A stretch of DNA of 5,113 nucleotides. Origin: Flavobacteriales bacterium (GTDB taxonomy: Bacteria > Bacteroidota > Bacteroidia > Flavobacteriales > Flavobacteriaceae). The position numbers were made by a program, and so were the translations under genes. Positions within the stretch are counted from its first letter, which is position 1; every line of letters starts with the position of its first letter. The notes beneath the pieces were generated by a model. The model ran no database searches. It saw only the letters and a list, made by a program, of their open reading frames with translations, and was not told the origin of the DNA. Shown piece after piece: positions 1 to 5,113 of this stretch. Location of the stretch: the NCBI GenBank assembly GCA_003229235.1, contig QIIH01000357.1:1-5113 (forward strand), given 5' to 3'.

Positions 1-51
1 CCAGATCCCTAGTTTTGGATCTAGAGCCAAAACTAGGGATCTGGTTTTTTT
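1..51 (+). terminator. Long hairpin with T-tract, probable intrinsic terminator
   Basis: Arms at 1-18 and 27-44 are perfect reverse complements (18 bp). The loop 19-26 itself contains TCTAGA on the same axis, so the whole 44 nt is a palindrome with one mismatched pair (A19/G26). Seven T follow directly at 45-51, the form of a rho-independent terminator read on the plus strand. It would serve a plus-strand gene ending left of the window. The sequence left of base 1 is not visible, so I cannot tell whether it is bidirectional and also ends the minus-strand gldB-gldC transcript. The stem is longer than most terminators, so a dispersed palindromic repeat is an alternative. Confidence 0.7.
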
Positions 52-52
52 A

Positions 53-68
53 CAACAGCTTGCTGTTG
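53..68. repeat. Small inverted repeat with CTTG loop
   Basis: CAACAG (53-58) pairs with CTGTTG (63-68) around CTTG (59-62). Read on the plus strand this is G(CUUG)C, a known stable tetraloop context. It begins two bases after the T-tract of the long hairpin. No T-run follows it on either strand, so it is not a convincing terminator by itself. It may protect a 3' end or mark the junction where the neighbouring DinB-like frame was cut. Confidence 0.35.
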
Positions 69-74
69 CGTTTA

Positions 75-218
75 TTACTTGAATCTAAGATATGAAAAAC
101 TTGATTTACATTCTTTAATCAACAATTCTTTGTCATTAGTCTTGAGCCAATTTATTAATTGTTTGTTAGCCCATAGATTATAATTAACTAACTCTTCTGT
201 TTTATCTATTTCTTTCAT
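75..218 (-). pseudogene. DinB-family protein, truncated N-terminal remnant
   Basis: A 47-codon frame runs from ATG (216-218) to TAA (75-77), 33 bp downstream of the gldC stop, on the same strand and in the same frame. Residues 10-20 read LVNYNLWANKQ, followed by LINWLKTNDKELL and KECKSSFSYL. This resembles the first helix and following loop of DinB-like four-helix-bundle proteins (YNxWAN..L..WLK...ELL.KE.PSSF), which are usually about 150-170 residues and often hold a metal through three histidines. Here the likeness stops around residue 43, and the histidine-bearing remainder is absent. The frame ends 7 bp short of the hairpins at 1-68. I read it as a stump left by a deletion, possibly transcribed with gldB-gldC. 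The match is from memory of the family pattern; a genuine small protein is the alternative. Confidence 0.5.
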
Positions 219-251
219 CAATATTGAGTTTCGTGAGGCATTACTTACATC

Positions 252-584
252 TTATTTTATAGCTAGCTTTTCGGCAAAATAATCTGTAAAATCACGCATG
301 GTTGCAGCCATCTTATCGTCGTTGGTAGCGCGATGAAAAGTATCGGCCATGGCTACTAATGTTTGATAAAAAAACACTTTCATCTCTTCTACCGGCATGT
401 CTTTGGTCCAAAGATCAATTCGCAAAGCCTCTTTGGCCTGAGGATCCCAAACAGATAACATAATAGATTTTGCCTCCGCATTTTTAACTCCTCCGTCGGC
501 TGCGCTCCAATTGATTTTCTCAGGAACTTTATTCTCGTCTAATTCTATCGTGAAATCGATTTTTGATGTATGGGTATTGGCCAT
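252..584 (-). CDS. gldC: Gliding motility protein GldC
   Basis: This 110-residue protein matches the GldC family in length and along its whole sequence: an N-terminal THTSKIDFTIELDENKVPEKI strand region, WSAADGG (about 26-32), the central IMLSVWDPQ...LRIDLWTKDMPV block (about 41-65), and the C-terminal MADTFHRATNDDKMAATM and DYFAEKL segments. There is no signal peptide or membrane segment, so it is probably cytoplasmic. In Flavobacterium johnsoniae, GldC is an accessory gliding protein: its loss lowers motility without abolishing it. Its biochemical function is unknown. The ATG overlaps the gldB stop as TAATG (one shared base), which fixes the start and suggests translational coupling in a gldB-gldC operon. 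No obvious ribosome binding site is needed or seen. Confidence 0.92.
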   Translation of the reverse strand: MANTHTSKIDFTIELDENKVPEKINWSAADGGVKNAEAKSIMLSVWDPQAKEALRIDLWTKDMPVEEMKVFFYQTLVAMADTFHRATNDDKMAATMRDFTDYFAEKLAIK

Positions 585-1543
585 TATTTTACTGGTTTGT
601 ATTTAGAATTTCTATAAATTTCTTGTGCAGGTTTTTGCAGCATCAATCGCAGCGGCACATCATTGCTATTCATATAAGATCTTACCATACGCCATCCTAT
701 AAAAGCGCCAATTCTGCCAGGTGATTCGTTGTCTATTTCTAAATAAAATTTAGAAAATGGTGCTGGCTTAATAAACTGAGTAAGAAGCTTAGAATTTGTA
801 CTAAAAAGCAGCTCTTTCTCAATAAAATAGCGCCAAATATATTGCTCGTTTTCTTTAGACCACGCCAAATCTTCGGGGGTATAGCCAATCTTTAAATTGT
901 CTTCTATAAGTGGCAAAAGCATATCTAAAGCATACAGCAATTTTCCGTGATAAATCATATGCGCCAAGAGTGTAGGCTCTGATGGAGGCGCTACGTACGT
1001 TTTTACATAGGCTACGGCTACGTCTACCGGAATTTTATCACGATGCAATTGTCCTGCCATATAACCAGGAATACCCTGATAAAAGTAATGATCGGCTCCC
1101 AAATAAGTATCTAAAGAAATAACCAGAATTTCTGGCAATGCCAGAATAGGGTTTCGATAATCTACATACTCGGTTGCCGTATATACAGCTGGGATATTAA
1201 ACTCAGAAAAATAATGAGTTAAATGCTTAAATAACAGCTCTAATTGTTCTGTTTCTTGTTCAAAATCTGGAAAAACCTTGGCAACTTGTTCGTTAATTTC
1301 TATCTGAATAGTATCTCGCATACGAGAAGTCCAAATACTATCAGGATAGCGTTCGGGGAAAAACATCCCATAATCACTTTTTAACTTCGCCAGATCATCT
1401 GGCCCAGAACTCGCAAAAACACTATCAAATCGCACTACCTGAATCTCCAAAGAAATCTCATTAATATCGTCTAGTATTTCGGGTTCCGATTTACAAGAAG
1501 ACAACAAGGTAACTGCTAATAATAAAGGCAAAAATAATCTCAT
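584..1543 (-). CDS. gldB: Gliding motility lipoprotein GldB
   Basis: The 319-residue product starts with a textbook lipoprotein signal: MRLFLPLLLAVTLLSSC, with lipobox LSSC and lipidated Cys17, then a charged KSEPE segment. Family hallmarks follow: VVRFD (about 36-40), the YVDYRNPILALPE and VISLDTYLGADHYFY blocks (about 126-155), LLAHMIYHGKLLYALDMLLP (about 192-211), and the C-terminal PGRIGAFIGWRMVRSYM with KYKP near the end. GldB is needed for gliding in Flavobacterium johnsoniae; it is a membrane-anchored lipoprotein of unknown activity. The frame stays open to a TTG at 1582, but that start would put 13 extra residues with Arg, His and Cys before the signal peptide, so I chose the ATG at 1541-1543. 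It leads gldC and is divergent from nadE. Confidence 0.9.
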   Translation of the reverse strand: MRLFLPLLLAVTLLSSCKSEPEILDDINEISLEIQVVRFDSVFASSGPDDLAKLKSDYGMFFPERYPDSIWTSRMRDTIQIEINEQVAKVFPDFEQETEQLELLFKHLTHYFSEFNIPAVYTATEYVDYRNPILALPEILVISLDTYLGADHYFYQGIPGYMAGQLHRDKIPVDVAVAYVKTYVAPPSEPTLLAHMIYHGKLLYALDMLLPLIEDNLKIGYTPEDLAWSKENEQYIWRYFIEKELLFSTNSKLLTQFIKPAPFSKFYLEIDNESPGRIGAFIGWRMVRSYMNSNDVPLRLMLQKPAQEIYRNSKYKPVK

Positions 1544-1612
1544 AAAACATTGCGTATAGTGCAGTAACGAACGGGGCGCCAATAAATTTTAAAAATGCTT
1601 AATTTAGCAGTA

Positions 1613-1646
1613 CAAAGGTACATTAATTCACCCAAAATTCGTTCAA
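1613..1646 (-). promoter_or_regulatory. Candidate promoter for gldB-gldC
   Basis: On the minus strand TACCTTTG (1620-1613) fits the Bacteroidota -7 consensus TAnnTTTG exactly. A TTG at 1646-1644 lies 23 bp upstream, at the long end of the spacing usually accepted for the -33 element; a nearer TTTTGG lies only about 12 bp away, which is too short. Transcription would start near 1607, giving a leader of about 65 nt before the gldB ATG. No equally good plus-strand promoter for nadE is visible in the same gap; TAATTTAG (1600-1607) is one base off the consensus and has no suitable TTG upstream. Confidence 0.45.
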
Positions 1647-1658
1647 TATTTAATTGCT

Positions 1659-2450
1659 ATGCAAGTCCAAAAAGTAACAGATCATTTGGTTAATTGGCTC
1701 ACATCGTATGCTCAAAATGCAAAAATGGATGGTTTTGTAGTGGGAGTTAGTGGTGGTATAGATTCTGGTGTGACTTCTATCCTTTGTGCTATGACAGGTT
1801 TTCCTGTTCTCTGTGTCGAGATGCCAATTCATCAAGCTACATCGCAGGTTAATCGGGCAAAAGAGCACATTTCACAATTAAAGGAACGCTTCTCAAACGT
1901 ATCTTCTCACGAAGTAGATTTAACTCCGGTATTTGAGGGCTTCAAGTCTCAAACACCAGAAGTCACAGATAATACACTTTTAGATTTGTCGTTAGCCAAT
2001 ACTCGGGCTAGACTTCGCATGACAACATTGTACTATTTTGCTGGCCTAAAGCGTTATTTGGTGTGTGGCACGGGTAACAAAGTAGAAGACTTTGGCGTTG
2101 GTTTTTATACTAAATATGGTGATGGTGGAGTAGATATTAGCCCAATTGCCGATCTTATGAAAAGTGAAGTTTACAAAGTTGGAGCACATATTGGAGTTCC
2201 ATCAGCAATTATGAAAGCGGCTCCCACCGATGGGTTATTTGGCGATAGCCGTACAGACGAAGACCAAATTGGAGCTAGTTATGACGAGCTCGAATGGGCG
2301 ATGGAAATGCAAGAAACTGGTAAGGACGCAAGCCATTTTGAAGGCCGAAAAAGAACTGTATTAGAACTTTACCTAAAACTCAATAAAGCCAATCAGCATA
2401 AGATGAATCCCATTCCAATATGCGAAATTCCCGAAGAGTACAAAGTTTAG
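1659..2450 (+). CDS. nadE: Ammonia-dependent NAD+ synthetase
   Basis: The 263-residue enzyme carries out the last step of NAD+ synthesis, adenylating nicotinic acid adenine dinucleotide with ATP and amidating it. The PP-loop SGGIDS lies at residues 31-36. Family motifs follow: VEMPIHQ (53-59), SLANTRARLRMTTLY (111-125), CGTGNKVEDFGVGFYTKYGDGG (136-157), SPIADLMKSEV (161-171) and PTDGLFGDSRTDEDQIGASY (189-208). The C-terminal HKMNPIPICEIP is also typical. The length and the absence of an N-terminal nitrilase-like glutaminase domain place it in the short form, which uses free ammonia or an amidotransferase partner. It is a cytoplasmic homodimer by family knowledge. It is divergent from gldB. 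No convincing terminator follows, so some read-through into the regulator downstream is possible. Confidence 0.95.
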   Translation: MQVQKVTDHLVNWLTSYAQNAKMDGFVVGVSGGIDSGVTSILCAMTGFPVLCVEMPIHQATSQVNRAKEHISQLKERFSNVSSHEVDLTPVFEGFKSQTPEVTDNTLLDLSLANTRARLRMTTLYYFAGLKRYLVCGTGNKVEDFGVGFYTKYGDGGVDISPIADLMKSEVYKVGAHIGVPSAIMKAAPTDGLFGDSRTDEDQIGASYDELEWAMEMQETGKDASHFEGRKRTVLELYLKLNKANQHKMNPIPICEIPEEYKV

Positions 2451-2492
2451 CCGTGTTTTAACGAGTATTATTGAAGTTAAACGAAATTTGAG

Positions 2493-2521
2493 TTGGACAC
2501 TCCTCCTTTTTTATACATTTG
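2493..2521 (+). promoter_or_regulatory. Candidate Bacteroidota-type promoter of the response regulator
   Basis: TACATTTG (2514-2521) matches TAnnTTTG exactly, and TTG (2493-2495) stands 18 bp upstream as the -33 element, close to the usual spacing. Transcription would start about 2526-2529 and leave a leader of about 68 nt before the ATG at 2596. It lies in the 145-bp gap after nadE, so the regulator probably has its own promoter. The prediction rests on the motif alone. Confidence 0.6.
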
Positions 2522-2527
2522 AATATA

Positions 2528-2545
2528 TGTAGTATTTATACTACA
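2528..2545. promoter_or_regulatory. Inverted repeat at predicted start of transcription
   Basis: TGTAGTAT (2528-2535) and ATACTACA (2538-2545) are perfect reverse complements separated by TT. The repeat begins 6 bp after the -7 box, so it lies at or just after the predicted transcription start. It could be an operator, for example for the regulator itself since NarL/LuxR-type proteins bind short dyads, or a stem-loop at the 5' end of the mRNA. AT-rich DNA makes some chance palindromes expected. Confidence 0.4.
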
Positions 2546-2549
2546 ATTG

Positions 2550-2576
2550 TAACAGCTATCTAAATAGATACTGTTA
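2550..2576. promoter_or_regulatory. Twelve-pair imperfect dyad in the regulator leader
   Basis: TAACAG (2550-2555) pairs with CTGTTA (2571-2576), and TATCTA (2557-2562) pairs with TAGATA (2565-2570), with one unpaired C at 2556 and an AA centre. Twelve pairs with a single bulge are unlikely by chance over so short a span. It lies 4 bp after the first dyad and ends 19 bp before the ATG, with no T-run after it, so it is not a terminator. Likely roles are a regulator binding site or a leader mRNA hairpin that affects translation. Confidence 0.5.
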
Positions 2577-2595
2577 GTCGAATAACCTCATAATT

Positions 2596-3228
2596 ATGAC
2601 AAAAGTATTAATAGCGGATCACCATCCGATTGTTCGTTTAGGTATAGAGTGTCTCTTGGCAGAACACGACTCTTTAGAAATTATAAATAAAGTTCACAAT
2701 GGCACCGAGTTGTATCGAGCCTTAAGAGAACAGAAGCCCGATGTCCTTATTATGGAGATCGATATTCCACAGATAAATGGAATAACGGCTTTAAGAACAA
2801 TCAAAGCGGAATTTCCCGATGTACGAGTTTTAATTTATTCGACTAACCCAGAAGAGATTTACGCTTTAAGGTCGATTAAATCTGGTGCTGCTGGGTATGT
2901 GCCCAAAACTGCGTCTACAAAAGTATTTTTAGACGCTTTAGAACTAATAGCTAAAGGAGGAATTTTCTTGAACGAAGAACTTACATCTACATTTACTTCA
3001 CGCAATGTTGGCGAGTCTAGTGCGATTAGCCGTTATAAAAAACTATCCTCTCGCGAGATAGAAGTTCTTAACCTTTTATCTAGTGGTAAGCGCAATAAAG
3101 ATATAGCCAACGCCTTAGATATTAACGAAAAAACAGTGAGCACTTATAAGACAAGACTGCTCAAAAAATTAAAAGTAGACAACCTGGCCGATTTGATTCA
3201 TCAGTCTAGGATGTTTCAGTTTAGGTAG
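2596..3228 (+). CDS. Response regulator, NarL/LuxR family, atypical receiver
   Basis: The 210-residue protein has a receiver domain (about 3-122) and a LuxR-type helix-turn-helix (about 147-206: KLSSREIEVLNLLSSGKRNKDIA... then NEKTVSTYKTRLLKKL), so it should be a cytoplasmic DNA-binding regulator. In the receiver Asp8, Ser82 and Lys104 (GAAGYVPK) are in place. The second acidic residue is His9, and the position of the phosphorylated Asp in the PDVLIME-I-D-IP segment is Glu54. Glu at this site often mimics the phosphorylated state, so the protein may work without a kinase. Asp56 two residues on is a less likely acceptor. No sensor kinase gene is next to it. It follows nadE by 145 bp, and its last 8 bp overlap the end of dnaG on the other strand. 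Its target genes cannot be told. Confidence 0.88.
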   Translation: MTKVLIADHHPIVRLGIECLLAEHDSLEIINKVHNGTELYRALREQKPDVLIMEIDIPQINGITALRTIKAEFPDVRVLIYSTNPEEIYALRSIKSGAAGYVPKTASTKVFLDALELIAKGGIFLNEELTSTFTSRNVGESSAISRYKKLSSREIEVLNLLSSGKRNKDIANALDINEKTVSTYKTRLLKKLKVDNLADLIHQSRMFQFR

Positions 3229-5113
3229 TTTTAGATACAACCATACCTAATCGCTGTGTGATTATTTTGTCGAGCTTTTGATAATCGACAATTTCAGACA
3301 ATAATTGAAGCCGATCTTCTTCGCTTTTAGAATTTATATCGGATGCGATAGAATTAATTTTTTGTTTAATTAGCTCGTTGCGCAGATGGAGTATTAACTG
3401 TTCTACAAATACAGAAATAGTTTGCTCCTTCTTTTTTACATAAATTTCTTTACTCTCCCAATCACTTAATTCGTGCTTTTCTTCGGTCATTAGAATGTCA
3501 CTCACATAATCTGATTGCTCCTGCTCTAAGCGATTTACTAGTAGTTCTACCCTAAATTCGGTATCTGTGTTAAGGGATTCAACCAGAGAATAATACACCT
3601 TACTTAAGTTTTCGTGTGCAAACTCGATTTCGTCTTCTTGTAAGTCTAGGTATATCTTTTCGTAAACTTTATAAGTGTTTCGCTCTATTTTGTAGATGGT
3701 CTCTCCATTCTCGTCGAGTTCGAAAGTAACATCTTCAAACTCAACTTCGTTATTGCCATAAAGCAACAACGATTTTATTATATCTGTTTCTAATACACGC
3801 TGGCGATCTACTTTCTTGACAGTAAGAGCTTGATTGGCAATTACCTCAAAACCTTCTTTGGTGCGCGATTGTGCCGATACTCTTTTTTTATCTTTAGAAT
3901 CTTTACTTAGCGTTTGAGCCAGCGCATTGAATAGCACTTCCTCGCTAATATCCATAATACGGGCACACTCCTGTAAATAAATCTCCCGCTGAATTAAATC
4001 TGGAATCTTAGAAATACTCTGCACCATTTCGCGGATGGTCTCGGCCTTTTTAACAGGATCGTTCGCCGTTTCGTTAACGAGTAAAGAGGCTTTAAAACTT
4101 ATAAAATCTTTAGACTCTTTATCCAAAAACGTCGTTAACTCATCTAACGAATTACTACGCGCAAAACTGTCAGGATCTTCACCTTCTGGAAAGGCGCAGA
4201 CTCTCACATTCATTCCCTGCTCTAAAATAAGATCAATCCCACGAATTGAAGCTCTAAGCCCAGCCGCATCTCCATCGAAAAGCACAGTAATATTCTTTGT
4301 CAAACGACTAATTAGTCTGATTTGCTCTGGAGATAGGGCCGTTCCAGAACTCGCTACTACATTTTTAATGCCCCGTTGGTAAAACTGGATCACATCGGTA
4401 TAACCCTCTACCAAATAGCATCTATCTTCTTTCGCGATGGTTTGCTTGGCGTGATAAATTCCGTATAAAACTTTACTCTTGTGATAAATATCACTCTCCG
4501 GAGAGTTTAAATACTTTGCCGCCTTTTTATCGCTTGTCAAAATACGCCCACCAAAGCCCAATACTCGGCCACTCATACTCTGAATAGGAAAGATTACCCT
4601 TCCTTTAAAGCGATCAAACTGCTTTGTTTCTTTTACAATAGTAAGCCCAGATTTTTCGAGATAATTGAGCTTATATCCTTTTCCTAATGCCTCTGTAGTA
4701 AAAGCATCCCAGCTGTTAGGCGAATACCCTAAATCGAATGTCTTGATTGTTTCGGGAGTAAAGCCTCGCTCTTTAAAATAGGTTTCGCCTATGGCTTTTC
4801 CTTCTTCGCTATGAAGTAAGGTTTTATGAAAATAATCTTTAGCATAATCGCTTACTAAATAAAGGCTCTCACGCTCACTAGCCTGTTCTTTTTGCGCGTC
4901 AGATTGTTCGGTTTCTTCGATTTCTATGGCATATTTTTTTGCCAAAAATTTGATAGCCTCCGGATAGGTAAAGTGTTCGTGCTCCATCAAGAAAGCAATA
5001 ACGTTTCCTCCTTTTCCGCTAGAAAAATCTTTCCAGATTTGTTTTACGGGCGAAACCATAAAACTGGGGGTGCGTTCTTCTGTAAATGGGCTGAGGCCTT
5101 TAAAATTACTTCC
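3221..5113 (-). CDS. dnaG: DNA primase DnaG, 5' end outside window
   Basis: This is the replicative primase, which makes RNA primers at the fork together with the DnaB helicase. The frame is open through base 5113 without a start, giving 630 visible residues; ATG 5057-5059 is internal (SPSFMVSP-type context), not the true start. Numbering from the first visible residue, a CHC2-like zinc-ribbon domain spans about 1-60, with SPFT (8-11), TPSF (15-18) and DFSSGKGGNV (29-38), but the four zinc ligands are replaced. The polymerase core follows: FKGRVIFPI (169-177), GFGGR, KYLNSPES, and a TOPRIM fold with VEGYTDV (Glu236), FDGDAAG (279-285) and EDPDSF (312-317). A Lys/Ser-rich linker (about 403-418) leads to a helical C-terminal region that should bind helicase. 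About 25-30 N-terminal residues are probably missing. It ends inside the 3' end of the convergent regulator gene. Confidence 0.95.
   Translation of the reverse strand, partial: GSNFKGLSPFTEERTPSFMVSPVKQIWKDFSSGKGGNVIAFLMEHEHFTYPEAIKFLAKKYAIEIEETEQSDAQKEQASERESLYLVSDYAKDYFHKTLLHSEEGKAIGETYFKERGFTPETIKTFDLGYSPNSWDAFTTEALGKGYKLNYLEKSGLTIVKETKQFDRFKGRVIFPIQSMSGRVLGFGGRILTSDKKAAKYLNSPESDIYHKSKVLYGIYHAKQTIAKEDRCYLVEGYTDVIQFYQRGIKNVVASSGTALSPEQIRLISRLTKNITVLFDGDAAGLRASIRGIDLILEQGMNVRVCAFPEGEDPDSFARSNSLDELTTFLDKESKDFISFKASLLVNETANDPVKKAETIREMVQSISKIPDLIQREIYLQECARIMDISEEVLFNALAQTLSKDSKDKKRVSAQSRTKEGFEVIANQALTVKKVDRQRVLETDIIKSLLLYGNNEVEFEDVTFELDENGETIYKIERNTYKVYEKIYLDLQEDEIEFAHENLSKVYYSLVESLNTDTEFRVELLVNRLEQEQSDYVSDILMTEEKHELSDWESKEIYVKKKEQTISVFVEQLILHLRNELIKQKINSIASDINSKSEEDRLQLLSEIVDYQKLDKIITQRLGMVVSKTT

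Noticed and set aside
1..251. tRNA, CRISPR array or insertion sequence at the left end
   Set aside because: No cloverleaf, no regularly spaced repeats and no transposase-like frame are present; only two hairpins and the DinB-like stump can be supported.
1650..1868. Minus-strand open frame of 72 codons
   Set aside because: It lies antisense to the well-supported 5' part of nadE, has no recognisable motif, and its composition looks like the complement of a coding sequence.
2451..2512. Possible nadE terminator before the T-run at 2507-2512
   Set aside because: Only a 4-bp GAGT/ACTC stem (2490-2493 with 2499-2502) precedes the T-run, and the same bases form the -33 part of the candidate promoter; too weak to call.
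2755..2763. Asp56 of the regulator as the true phosphoacceptor
   Set aside because: The following Pro58 and the usual Asp-x3-Pro spacing put residue 54, a Glu, at the acceptor position; Asp56 falls where other regulators have a variable residue.
4035..4382. Plus-strand open frame of 115 codons
   Set aside because: It is antisense to the TOPRIM part of dnaG, where conserved motifs prove the other strand is coding; the Ser/Leu-rich product has no family features.
4493..4506. Perfect 14-nt palindrome ACTCTCCGGAGAGT inside dnaG
   Set aside because: It encodes the conserved NSPES segment of the primase; one such palindrome per several kilobases is not surprising, and no regulatory context is visible.

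Overview
The window reads as an ordinary chromosomal segment of a gliding-type member of the Bacteroidota, most likely Flavobacteriia or a close relative. The evidence is an adjacent gldB-gldC pair, candidate promoters of the Bacteroidota TAnnTTTG type, little sign of Shine-Dalgarno sequences, AT-rich DNA, and a DnaG primase whose zinc-ribbon ligands are replaced. Genus cannot be decided from the sequence.

Layout from left to right: a long hairpin with a T-tract at the left edge (1-51), probably the terminator of a plus-strand gene lying outside the window; a second small hairpin (53-68); a short minus-strand reading frame (75-218) that looks like the N-terminal stump of a DinB-family protein; gldC (252-584) and gldB (584-1543), overlapping by one base on the minus strand; a divergent intergenic region with a candidate gldB promoter; nadE on the plus strand (1659-2450); a 145-bp gap with a good candidate promoter and two successive dyads; a LuxR/NarL-type response regulator (2596-3228); and, convergent with it and overlapping it by 8 bp, dnaG on the minus strand, whose 5' end runs off the right edge.

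GldB and GldC belong to the gliding motility set and are probably translationally coupled. NadE makes NAD+ and DnaG makes replication primers; both are housekeeping enzymes, and their link to the motility genes appears positional only. The regulator sits between them with its own apparent promoter. I see no new multi-gene system. The points that deserve a second look are: (1) the regulator has Glu instead of Asp at the phosphoacceptor position, and one acidic-pocket residue is His; (2) two inverted repeats lie at and just after the predicted transcription start of that regulator; (3) DnaG keeps the exact spacing of the CHC2 zinc motif but has none of its ligands; (4) a DinB stump lies downstream of gldC; (5) a near-perfect 44-nt palindrome lies at the left edge.
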